NCBI GenBank assembly: GCA_023392135.1
Contig: JAEVZQ010000157.1
Location: forward strand, 1-10,767
DNA from: Pseudomonadota bacterium
GTDB lineage: Bacteria > Pseudomonadota > Alphaproteobacteria > Rhizobiales > Hyphomicrobiaceae
Direction of reading: 5' to 3'
DNA length: 10,767 nt
Shown piece after piece: positions 1-6,309 of the stretch (position 1 is the stretch's first letter; every line of letters starts with the position of its first letter). The translations under genes were made by a program, and so were the position numbers. The notes beneath the pieces were generated by a model, which ran no database searches, was not told the DNA's origin, and saw only the letters and a list, made by a program, of their open reading frames with translations.

Positions 1-827
1 TGAGCCCTGTTGCGGCCGATGGCCTACCCGCCGAGATCCGGCCGATCGCAAGAGCGGTCAATCGCCTGCTCGCGCGGCTCAGGCGCACGCTGGAGGCGGA
101 GCGCAGTTTCACCGCGAATTCGGCGCACGAGCTGCGCACCCCGGTCGCAGCCGCTCTCGCGCAGACCCAAAGGCTCATTGCAGAGGCGCCAGACGATGCC
201 ACGCGCGAGCGGGCGCAGCAGATCGAGACGGCACTGCGGCGGCTCTCGAGGCTATCGGAAAAGCTGATGCAACTCGCGAGGGCCGAAGGCGGGCGCCTGC
301 AAGCGGCGGAGCCGACCGACGTCGTCGCCATCCTGCGGATGGTCGTTGACGAAACAACGGGGAGCGCCGATCACGCCGGGCGCATCGAGCTGATCCTGCC
401 CGGCAGCCCGGTACACTCCTGCATCGATCCCGATGCCTTCGCGATCCTGGCAAGAAACCTGATCGAGAATGCCTTGAAGCACGGCTCCAGCTGCGAGCCG
501 GTGCGGGTGGCGCTGTCGGCAAACGGGATGCTGAGCGTCGCCAACGCGGGGCCGGCGGTTCCCCCGGATGTGCTCGCCCGCCTCTCAGAGCCGTTCGAGC
601 GCGGCCGCACACAGGTAGACGGCGCCGGGCTAGGGCTGGCCATCGCGAAGGCGATCGCCTCGGGTACGGGCGGCCGGATCGAATTGATCTCTCCGCGGGA
701 CGGCCGGCAGGACGGCTTCGAGGCGAGATTCATCATCGGCAATGGTGCGGCACACCAGTGTCCCGTTTCATCGGAGGTCGCCCGGAGCGCCGATAGACGA
801 CCCAGCGGCTTGGGCAATATTGGCTGA
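1..827 (+). CDS. Sensor histidine kinase, C-terminal part (5' truncated by window)
   Basis: Membrane-type two-component sensor kinase, of which 274 residues are visible in the frame beginning at base 3. The first residues fit the end of a HAMP or linker helix. They are followed by a HisKA dimerisation domain with the H-box SAHELRTPV, whose phosphorylatable His codon is at 126-128, and then a HATPase_c domain. The ATPase domain shows the N-box (ARNLIENALKHG) and the G2-type loop (GAGLGLAIAKAIA). The usual Asp of the G1 box is replaced in VANAGPAVP; Asn at this place also occurs in working kinases such as CusS, so it need not mean loss of activity. The sensor domain and any partner response regulator lie to the left of the window, so the signal is unknown. 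The gene ends 3 nt before the stop of the convergent P450 gene, with no room for a terminator between them. Confidence 0.93.
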   Translation, partial: SPVAADGLPAEIRPIARAVNRLLARLRRTLEAERSFTANSAHELRTPVAAALAQTQRLIAEAPDDATRERAQQIETALRRLSRLSEKLMQLARAEGGRLQAAEPTDVVAILRMVVDETTGSADHAGRIELILPGSPVHSCIDPDAFAILARNLIENALKHGSSCEPVRVALSANGMLSVANAGPAVPPDVLARLSEPFERGRTQVDGAGLGLAIAKAIASGTGGRIELISPRDGRQDGFEARFIIGNGAAHQCPVSSEVARSADRRPSGLGNIG

Positions 828-830
828 CGA

Positions 831-1994
831 CTACGACAGTTTCAGAGGCAGTGCGGAAAAACCACTCGCCGGATAGACGGCGAGCGTCGGTTGCCGGGCA
901 TCAGCGGGTGAGATCTGCCGGGTCTGCTTCAGCAATTCCTCGGTGATGACGCGCAGTTCCAGCCGCGCCAGTCGGGCGCCCGGACAGACGTGGATTCCGT
1001 GGCCATAGAGGAGGTTCAATGCGGGGTCGCGATCGAGGCGGAATTCGTCGGGGTCGCCGAACACCGCTTCGTCGCGGTTCGCCGACGCCCACATGATCGT
1101 GATCCGCTCGCCGGCCTCGATCCTGCGTCCACCGATCTCAACCGGCGCCGTCGCGACCCGCCGGTTGGAAATGAGCGGCGGATGGATCCGCAGTATCTCG
1201 TCGATTGCGGCGGGCAGCATGTGCAGGTTCTCGCGGAGCTGCTGCTGGATCTGCGGGTTTTGCGCCAGAAAGTGGCCCAGGATGCCGACGCAGGCGGTGA
1301 TAGTGCCCAACTCGCCGACGGTCCAGTTGCGCAGGATGCTCACGATCTCCTCGTGGTCCAGCAGCCTGTCCCCGATCCTTTCCCGCAGCAGATCGGTGGT
1401 GATGTCTTCGGGCGCCGCCGCGCCTGCTTGGCGGCGCGCTTCCAGCAGGGCGCTGATGTAACCGTCGAACTCGAGCGCGATGGTCGCCATCGCTGCGGTG
1501 TCCCTGGCGAGGGTGGCTTCATGGTTCTTGAGGACCCACGCCAGCAGCGGCTCGTGCAGGCTGTCCGGCCAGCCGAGGAAGGCGCACTGCATCCGCACTG
1601 CGAACAGCCGCGCAAGTTGCGTCACCAGATCGATCTCCACGCCCCGTTCGAGTCCGGAAACGAGGTCGACGGAAATAGTCCGGCAAAGCGGCTCGAAGGC
1701 TTCGATGCGCGCGGGCTCGAAATGGCGCTCTATCAGCCGCCGGTATGCCGTGTGCTGGGGCGGGTCCATGCCGCTCGGCACTGACAGATGGCTGGAGACG
1801 GCGCTGCTGAACGTGCGATGATCCTCGAGCACGCGCACCACGTCCTCATGCCGGAAAATCGACCAGCCCAGGTATTGACTATATGCCACCGGACAGCGGC
1901 GGCGCATCGCGTCATAGGCCTTGATCTGATTGGAAAGAACCGCATCGGACCGGGGGGCCCAGTCCGGTTGCGGCTTCATCGGCATGGAATCCAT
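831..1994 (-). CDS. Cytochrome P450 with atypical I-helix motif
   Basis: Soluble bacterial P450 of 387 aa, a normal length for a class that takes electrons from ferredoxin or another partner. Visible marks are MDPPQHTAYRR in the C-helix region (about 76-86), the K-helix ExxR as E266-ILR-R269, and the haem loop YGHGIHVCPG with the thiolate Cys337 (codon 984-986). Two positions are unusual. The I-helix reads G227-E-L-G-T231, so the acid normally just before the Thr is Gly. The residue seven before the Cys is Tyr330, where Phe is nearly universal. The first ATG is chosen because a GGGGA stretch lies about 7 nt upstream; an ATG three codons further in is an alternative. No ferredoxin or reductase gene lies nearby. 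It sits downstream of nsrR on the same strand but has its own 182-bp leader. A conventional hydroxylase remains possible; an NO-linked role is inferred from context and the missing acid. Confidence 0.95.
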   Translation of the reverse strand: MDSMPMKPQPDWAPRSDAVLSNQIKAYDAMRRRCPVAYSQYLGWSIFRHEDVVRVLEDHRTFSSAVSSHLSVPSGMDPPQHTAYRRLIERHFEPARIEAFEPLCRTISVDLVSGLERGVEIDLVTQLARLFAVRMQCAFLGWPDSLHEPLLAWVLKNHEATLARDTAAMATIALEFDGYISALLEARRQAGAAAPEDITTDLLRERIGDRLLDHEEIVSILRNWTVGELGTITACVGILGHFLAQNPQIQQQLRENLHMLPAAIDEILRIHPPLISNRRVATAPVEIGGRRIEAGERITIMWASANRDEAVFGDPDEFRLDRDPALNLLYGHGIHVCPGARLARLELRVITEELLKQTRQISPADARQPTLAVYPASGFSALPLKLS

Positions 1995-2054
1995 CGAAAT
2001 TCCCCGAAGGTCCCGGCGCGCAGCGGCGATGAGACTGATGATTCTGCACTCGCG

Positions 2055-2072
2055 CTATCCCAACCCGGATAG
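2055..2072. promoter_or_regulatory. Perfect 6-bp dyad in P450 promoter/leader region
   Basis: CTATCC, a 6-nt spacer, then GGATAG form a perfect inverted repeat between the FNR-type box and the P450 start. On the minus strand it covers the place where a -10 element would fall if the box at 2080-2093 acted at about -41.5. It could be an operator or a small leader hairpin. Function is not shown by the sequence. Confidence 0.4.
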
Positions 2073-2079
2073 GCTCTCC

Positions 2080-2093
2080 TTGACGAAGCTCAA
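2080..2093 (-). promoter_or_regulatory. Candidate FNR/NNR/DNR-type binding box upstream of the P450
   Basis: The plus strand reads TTGACGAAGCTCAA, i.e. TTGA-N6-TCAA, with the spacing of the FNR/CRP-superfamily consensus TTGAT-N4-ATCAA. Its centre lies about 92 nt upstream of the P450 ATG. A transcription start near 2045 would put it at -41.5, the class II activator position, and a weak GATAGC -10 candidate lies at 2054-2059 on the minus strand. The two inner consensus bases differ (C and C), which fits DNR/NnrR-like variants as well as FNR. The element is seen; its use is inferred. Confidence 0.5.
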
Positions 2094-2176
2094 TCAACAC
2101 CGTTGCTGCGGGCCGGTCATCACGCCTGCGACGCACATTCGCGTATGGCTGGTCGCGAGCGGCTGGCGCGGTCCCG

Positions 2177-2596
2177 TTACGGAGCCAGATCCGGTCCGGG
2201 ATAGGCGCATTCGGCCAGACTGGTCTTGTCGAGCTCGTCCAGGAATGCCTCACGTGCCGCGGCGAGCCTCGACTTCAGGCGACACTTGGGCGTGAGCAGG
2301 CATGCTCCGCCGTCGGCGCGAAAGCACTCCACGAGGGCAAAGCGCTGCTCGAGGTACCGCACGACTTCGCCCAGTGTGATGGATTGAGGCGGCCGCGCCA
2401 GCCGTATGCCGCCGCCCGAGCCGCGTTGCGTGGTCACGAATCCGCCGCGCGCGAGGGCCTGCACGACCTTGGCCAGGTGATTGTAGGGAATCTGAAATTC
2501 CTCAGCGATCCGCGCTGTCGTCGACGGCTGGTCCGGTGCGTCCGCAAGCCGCATCAAAACCCGCAGTCCATAGTCAGTGAAAACGGCAGGGCGCAT
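2177..2596 (-). CDS. nsrR: NsrR-type Rrf2-family nitric oxide-sensing repressor
   Basis: Rrf2-family transcription factor of 139 aa. In characterised NsrR proteins an Fe-S cluster is attacked by NO, which releases repression of NO-detoxification genes. The N-terminus (FTDYGLRVLMRLA) and the winged helix-turn-helix (about residues 24-65, with IPYNHLAKVVQAL and the wing RGSGGGIRLA) match the family. Cluster ligands are visible: Cys91, Cys99 and Cys105, plus Asp8, which supplies the fourth ligand in the Streptomyces [4Fe-4S] protein. The Cys spacing is C-x7-C-x5-C, two or three residues longer in the first loop than E. coli (C91, C96, C102) or Streptomyces (C93, C99, C105). The tail PKCRLKSRLAAAREAFLDELDKTSLAE is NsrR-like rather than IscR-like. 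It is divergent from the NO reductase operon and upstream of the P450 gene, so both are plausible targets. It probably regulates itself through the shared 164-bp region. Confidence 0.92.
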   Translation of the reverse strand: MRPAVFTDYGLRVLMRLADAPDQPSTTARIAEEFQIPYNHLAKVVQALARGGFVTTQRGSGGGIRLARPPQSITLGEVVRYLEQRFALVECFRADGGACLLTPKCRLKSRLAAAREAFLDELDKTSLAECAYPGPDLAP

Positions 2597-2760
2597 AAGC
2601 AGTCTTTCAAATTGGTGTTTACAATGCTGATTTGTCCGACTAGGAATTGGCGAATTAGATACCTGTTTCCAAGGGGCGTGTCCAATTGGTGCAGCAGCAG
2701 GTGAGGCGTCCGCCCGATCGATGGCGTGAGGGCTGACGGTCCACTGCGCATGGAGGGACT
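2597..2760. promoter_or_regulatory. Divergent nsrR / NO reductase promoter region with repeated AATTGG motifs
   Basis: This 164-bp gap separates divergent nsrR and the NO reductase operon and must carry their promoters. AATTGGYG occurs three times on the plus strand, at 2610-2617, 2645-2652 and 2684-2691, spaced 35 and 39 bp. The middle copy is part of the dyad AATT-N4-AATT (2645-2656) and the last lies in the palindrome CCAATTGG (2682-2689). A wider dyad, CAAAT at 2608-2612 with ATTTG at 2630-2634, flanks a plus-strand -35-like TTTACA at 2618-2623. A poor -10 match, TAGGAA, follows 17 nt later at 2641-2646. The region is more AT-rich than its flanks. No clear 14-bp FNR/NNR box and no match to the long enterobacterial NsrR consensus was found. 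These AT-rich dyads are therefore the best candidates for a local NsrR operator, by inference only. A GGAGG (2752-2756) precedes the ATG at 2761. Confidence 0.55.
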
Positions 2761-3036
2761 ATGTCGGCGCAACGCATCATCAGACTTTCAATAGCCATCC
2801 TCGCCAGCGGGGCGAGCATGGCGCTTTCCTGGCCATATTGGCGCGACTTCGAATACTGGCCCGAGTCCCGCGCCATGTGGCTTGTCTATTTCGCGCTGGG
2901 ATTCGTCCTGGCCGTCTACGTCTTCTATGCCTTCCTCGACAGCCTCAGCACGCTCTTTGAGCACGATGCGCTGGAAAGGGCCAAGAAGGTCAAAGTTACG
3001 GGGACATCCGTCCCGAACCGGGAGGACGCGAGATGA
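2761..3036 (+). CDS. Small two-helix membrane protein, first gene of the NO reductase operon
   Basis: This 91-aa protein is not one I recognise from a named family. Two hydrophobic helices are clear: about residues 5-26 (ending SWPYW) and about 38-62 (WLVYFALGFVLAVYVFYAFLDSL). They are joined by a short loop rich in aromatic and charged residues (RDFEYWPESR). The tail is charged, including HDALERAKKVK. No haem-binding CxxCH or obvious metal motif is present. The ATG is supported by GGAGGG just upstream. Its stop overlaps the norC start by 4 nt (ATGA), so the two are translationally coupled. That coupling suggests an assembly or structural accessory subunit of the NO reductase, analogous in position only to small membrane proteins known from other nor operons (for example NorH of Thermus). 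No function is assigned. Confidence 0.85.
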   Translation: MSAQRIIRLSIAILASGASMALSWPYWRDFEYWPESRAMWLVYFALGFVLAVYVFYAFLDSLSTLFEHDALERAKKVKVTGTSVPNREDAR

Positions 3037-4004
3037 GCTGCAAACCCGGTCAACCTTGTGAGGAAGGAGTAAAGCGCCGGCGCGCGATCGCAGTTCTCGG
3101 CCTGATGGCCATTCTGTTCGTCGCGCTGTCGGCCTTTTCCTTCCTGGACTCACGCGGGCAGGTCATTCCCTCCGACGTAAAGTACGCGGGATTCGATGCA
3201 GTTCAAGGCAAGCGCGTGTTCCAGTCCTACAACTGCATGGGCTGTCACACCATTGTCGGCAACGGCGCCTACTTCGGACCGGATCTCACGAAGCTCTACC
3301 GCAAAGCGGGCCCCGCGTGGCTCGAGGCTTTCCTTCCCTCTGCGGGAAGCTGGCCGACAAAGGGGGCCGTGACCCTGCAATTGCGGAAAGACGCCGTGGC
3401 CAGCGAAGCAGGCGTGAGCGATATCGAGGCTTACCTCGAGAAATATCCGGCCGCCTCCGAGCGGATCGTGCGGCGCGGTGGCCATGCCACCACGATGCCC
3501 AATCTGCCGCTGACGCGCGATGAAATCGGCAACTTGATCGCTTTCCTGAAGTACACCTCCGAAATGAATACGGAAGGATGGCCGCCCACGCCGCGCGTCG
3601 ACGGGCTGAATTTCCCGCACGCTAAGCCACTTCCAATCACGGCGGCGGCCGGGCCGGCCGCAGCAAGCGCTACAGTTAGCGCTGCAGCGAATGCCGAGCC
3701 TGTGTCCGCGGTCGCTACGGGCGAGATGCTGGCGCAGGAAAATGGTTGCACCGCGTGCCATGCCCAAGACCACGAACGCCTCGTCGGCCCCGGCTGGGGC
3801 GGCATCTACGGCGCCCAGGTCGAGCTTGCAGACGGTTCGACGCTGAAGCGGGATGACGACTATCTGACCCAATCCATTCTCGATCCCGACGCCAGGATCG
3901 TGGCGGGCTTCGAGCCCGGAGCCATGCCGTCGTTCGCCGAGATGCTCGATGCGGATCAGGTTGCCGCCATCGTCGCATACATCCGCAGCCTGGAGGGGAA
4001 ATAA
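3033..4004 (+). CDS. norC: NorC fused to a second, caa3-oxidase-like cytochrome c domain
   Basis: Membrane-anchored cytochrome c subunit of cNOR, which passes electrons from periplasmic donors to NorB for 2 NO to N2O. It has 323 aa, about twice a standard NorC (near 150). Order: a short Cys-containing N-terminus; one anchor helix (about 17-38); NorC domain (about 50-195) with haem motif C68-M-G-C71-H72, the NorC signature HTIVGNGAYFGPDLTKLY, candidate axial Met155 in MPNLPLTRDEIGNLIAFLK, and EGWPPTP at its end; an Ala/Pro-rich linker (about 200-228); then a second class I domain (229-323) with C239-T-A-C242-H243 and candidate Met298. The second domain, with VGPGWGGIYG, ELADGSTL and SILDPDARIVAGF, resembles the cytochrome tail of caa3-type oxidase subunit II. 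There is a 4-nt overlap with the upstream gene and 3 nt to norB. The reading frame is continuous, so this is a true fusion. Confidence 0.93.
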   Translation: MSCKPGQPCEEGVKRRRAIAVLGLMAILFVALSAFSFLDSRGQVIPSDVKYAGFDAVQGKRVFQSYNCMGCHTIVGNGAYFGPDLTKLYRKAGPAWLEAFLPSAGSWPTKGAVTLQLRKDAVASEAGVSDIEAYLEKYPAASERIVRRGGHATTMPNLPLTRDEIGNLIAFLKYTSEMNTEGWPPTPRVDGLNFPHAKPLPITAAAGPAAASATVSAAANAEPVSAVATGEMLAQENGCTACHAQDHERLVGPGWGGIYGAQVELADGSTLKRDDDYLTQSILDPDARIVAGFEPGAMPSFAEMLDADQVAAIVAYIRSLEGK

Positions 4005-4007
4005 GCA

Positions 4008-5699
4008 ATGATCCCGATCGAATACGAGACCCAGCGCCTCGGCCTGCGGTTCTTTCTCGTGATGCTGGTGCTGTTCTTCTTCCAGACTGCTTTTGGATTG
4101 ATGCTGGCCACCCAGCATATCGATCCGGCGCTCCTGGCCGGCACGCTGAACTTCAACGTCATCCGCTCACAGCACACCAATCTTGCGGTCCTGTGGGTGC
4201 TTTCAGGGTTCATTGGAACCATTCTGTTCGTCGGCCCGCTGCTGTCGAAGCGTGAGCTGGCCGCGCCATGGCTGATCAAATTCCTCTTTTACGCTCTCAT
4301 CGCCATCGTGATCTGGAACGTGATCACGCAGTTTCTGGCACAGCAGGGCATCGCCGGCTGGTGGATGGGTCAGCCCATGCTCCAGGAGGGATTGGAGTAT
4401 CTGGAGGCCGGTCGGATCGCCGACGTCGTCATCCTCATCGGCTTCGGCATCCTCTGCTACGTCGTGCTCAGAACCTTTCCGCCGAGATCGCAATGGAACG
4501 AGATCCATTGGGGTCTGGCCCTCGGCGTTGTAGCGCTGACGGCTGTCTGGACTTTCGGCATGTTCTTCGTCGAGCGGCTGGATCTCAGCGAGTATTTCCG
4601 TTGGTACGTCGTCCACTACTGGGTCGAGGGCGTGTGGGAGGTCATCCACATTTCGCTGGTCGGCTTCCTGCTCGTGCTGATGTTCAAGGCCGACGTGAAG
4701 TCCGTGGGCTATGCCGTGTTCTGGGGCGTCTCACTCGTCTGGCTGTCCGGTCTGCTGGGCAACGCGCACCATTATTTCTGGATCGGCACGCCCGAGTTCT
4801 GGCAGTTCTGGGGAGCGCTCTTCAGCGCGCTCGAGCCGGTACCGCTGATCTTCTGCTTCTGGCATATCTATCTCGATGCCCACCAGGACGGAAAACCGCT
4901 CGAGAACACGCCAGCCTTCGCCTTCCTCCTGGGCTCCGTCGTCCTCGAGCAGGTGGGCGCGGGCATCCTCGGCTTCACCATGACCTTCGCGCTCACCAAC
5001 GTGTGGTCGCACGGCACATGGGTGACGCTGAGCCACGCGCATCTGGCGCTGTTCGGCACCTTCGGCATGCTCGGCCTCGCGGCCGCGTACTACGCGGTTC
5101 CTCTCATGCGCGGCCTCACCGACTTCGACCAGAGACTCGGAAAGCTTTCCTTCTGGCTGGTCTTTACCGGCATGCTGGGGCTCGGCTTCGCCTTCGCCAT
5201 GGGCGGCACCGTGCAGGTGTTCGTCTACCGGACCCTCGGTCTCGACTGGTTCGGCGGCGATGTGGGCCCGGCGATGCAATTCGCCAAGGTCATGGTACCC
5301 GTCTTCGGCATCATCTTTACGATCGGCGTATCGGTGCTGGTCTTCGACCTGCTGACGCTGGGGTGGCGTGTGCCCGCCGCCTATGAGTCGGCTCAGACCG
5401 CCGCGGCGACACCGTCTGGCTGGGGCCGGCGGCTGAGCGGATGGGAAACAGGCTCGTGGTTGCTGGCCATGTGGTTCTTCGGCGGCCTCATTACGCTGGG
5501 TCTGCTCAGCTTCAATCTGGCGGTCGTGCAGCAGGGTGACCCGACGTTACCCTATGTGTTGGGCGGGATCGGATATCCGGGCCTGCTGCTGACGACGTTG
5601 CTCTTTGTCTGGCGCTTCCTGCGCTCGCTGGACGCGCGCCGCCACGTCAGCATCGTACCGCTTGCAACAGCAGCGCCGTCACCCGTCGGTGCGGCCTGA
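4008..5699 (+). CDS. norB: NorB, catalytic subunit of cytochrome c-type nitric oxide reductase, with C-terminal extension
   Basis: Haem-copper-superfamily membrane protein reducing NO to N2O at a haem b3/FeB centre. All ligands line up with Pseudomonas aeruginosa NorB at a constant offset of four: His56 and His345 (low-spin haem b), His343 (haem b3), and His203, His254, His255 and Glu207 (FeB site). The conserved Glu276 in SALEPVPL is also present. Signature strings are VVHYWVEGVWE, GNAHHYFWIG and SHAHLALFG. It has 563 aa against 466 in P. aeruginosa. After the usual twelve helices, about 97 residues follow with two further hydrophobic helices (about 481-505 and 532-550) and a basic, Ala/Pro-rich tail. 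A GGAGG before the ATG supports the start. It is the last gene of the operon; no norQ, norD or norE is present in the window. The Glu in place of the oxidase active-site Tyr-His arrangement argues against an oxygen reductase. Confidence 0.95.
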   Translation: MIPIEYETQRLGLRFFLVMLVLFFFQTAFGLMLATQHIDPALLAGTLNFNVIRSQHTNLAVLWVLSGFIGTILFVGPLLSKRELAAPWLIKFLFYALIAIVIWNVITQFLAQQGIAGWWMGQPMLQEGLEYLEAGRIADVVILIGFGILCYVVLRTFPPRSQWNEIHWGLALGVVALTAVWTFGMFFVERLDLSEYFRWYVVHYWVEGVWEVIHISLVGFLLVLMFKADVKSVGYAVFWGVSLVWLSGLLGNAHHYFWIGTPEFWQFWGALFSALEPVPLIFCFWHIYLDAHQDGKPLENTPAFAFLLGSVVLEQVGAGILGFTMTFALTNVWSHGTWVTLSHAHLALFGTFGMLGLAAAYYAVPLMRGLTDFDQRLGKLSFWLVFTGMLGLGFAFAMGGTVQVFVYRTLGLDWFGGDVGPAMQFAKVMVPVFGIIFTIGVSVLVFDLLTLGWRVPAAYESAQTAAATPSGWGRRLSGWETGSWLLAMWFFGGLITLGLLSFNLAVVQQGDPTLPYVLGGIGYPGLLLTTLLFVWRFLRSLDARRHVSIVPLATAAPSPVGAA

Positions 5700-5707
5700 T
5701 GGGGGAA

Positions 5708-5778
5708 GCGGGAGCGGCCATGATTGGGCACCTTTCGGCAGTACGGTGCCGGCCGGAGGTGCACAGGGTCGCTCCCGC
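5708..5778 (+). other. Nested stem-loop in the norB 3' untranslated region
   Basis: GCGGGAGCG at 5708-5716 pairs perfectly with CGCTCCCGC at 5770-5778. As RNA the stem extends to 12 bp (5708-5719 with 5767-5778) with one G-U pair. Inside the loop GGCACC (5727-5732) pairs with GGTGCC (5745-5750). No T-run follows, so this is not a terminator by itself. It may protect the 3' end of the nor transcript or be a DNA-level dyad. Function is inferred. Confidence 0.5.
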
Positions 5779-5831
5779 ATCCGATCGATGCCATGGTGAT
5801 GCGAACGATTGTTCGGCACCGGATGGCGTTT

Positions 5832-5858
5832 AGCCGGGTCCACAAAGGACCCGGCTTT
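5832..5858 (+). terminator. Intrinsic terminator after the NO reductase operon
   Basis: AGCCGGGTCC (5832-5841), a 5-nt loop, then GGACCCGGCT (5847-5856) form a perfect 10-bp GC-rich stem running into TTT. On the minus strand the stem is followed by A residues, so it should act only for plus-strand transcription from norB. Confidence 0.85.
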
Positions 5859-5967
5859 CCCTGGTCACAGATAATCCGTAGCGCACATTGAGCGCCATAA
5901 AACTCGCCGCTGGATCGAATTCACCTGATCCGGCAGCGCTTCGCGAAAGCAGCAGTTGTCGAGTTCG

Positions 5968-6309
5968 TCAGTCTTTCCGGCAGGGGCGCGCCTGCGTATC
6001 ACAATTCCAGACCGCCCCGTCGCGCGCGCATTGCATCCCCTTTCCGACAGCGAGCCGATAGCTGCCCCATGAGTTACCGTACTCGAGAGATGTGAGCCAG
6101 ATCCACGACTTGATGGCCTCGGCTCGCGCCTGGCTTTGCGTCGGCCCGCTCCCGCGGCCGTAGTGGTTATGACTGCGGAAGCAAGTCTTGCCTTTGGTCT
6201 TGACCCACGAATGGATGACCGCAAGTCCCGTCTCGTCGGCATTCGATTCCGCGCTCCCCGCAACGACACTCGCCGAAGCCAGAAGCGCTATGGCCAGGTA
6301 TTTGAGCAT
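5968..6309 (-). CDS. Small secreted four-cysteine protein of unknown function
   Basis: Predicted exported protein of 113 aa. The start at 6309 is chosen because it gives a clean signal peptide (MLKYLAIALLASASVVAGSA, cleavage about residue 20-24). A strong purine-rich ribosome site (GGAGGGGGAAAGG) also lies directly upstream; a longer in-frame reading to 6405 adds a hydrophilic stretch and is unlikely. The mature part has four Cys (43, 94, 103, 110), which could make two disulphides. It carries the pattern A-x-x-x-A-I-K-S-W, then YG-x-x-W-x-x-Y, then M-x-C, W-x-C and a terminal PCRK. Short secreted proteins with this Trp/Cys pattern seem common in rhizobia and relatives, judged from memory; none has a function I can name. 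It faces away from the cytochrome gene at 6498 and its 3' end points toward the nor terminator. Confidence 0.8.
   Translation of the reverse strand: MLKYLAIALLASASVVAGSAESNADETGLAVIHSWVKTKGKTCFRSHNHYGRGSGPTQSQARAEAIKSWIWLTSLEYGNSWGSYRLAVGKGMQCARDGAVWNCDTQARPCRKD

Noticed and set aside
541..580. Histidine kinase inactivated by loss of the G1-box Asp
   Set aside because: Asn in this place is found in active kinases such as CusS, and the H-box, N-box and glycine loops are intact.
2612..2624. FNR-type box TTGGTGTTTACAA before the nor operon
   Set aside because: Spacing is TTG-N7-CAA, one base short, and the inner bases do not match.
3150..4118. Minus-strand open frame opposite norC
   Set aside because: Antisense shadow of a gene with two intact haem domains; no ribosome site or motif.
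4268..5386. Long plus-strand open frame inside norB
   Set aside because: It lies wholly within norB in another frame, is very Arg-rich and has no domain signature.
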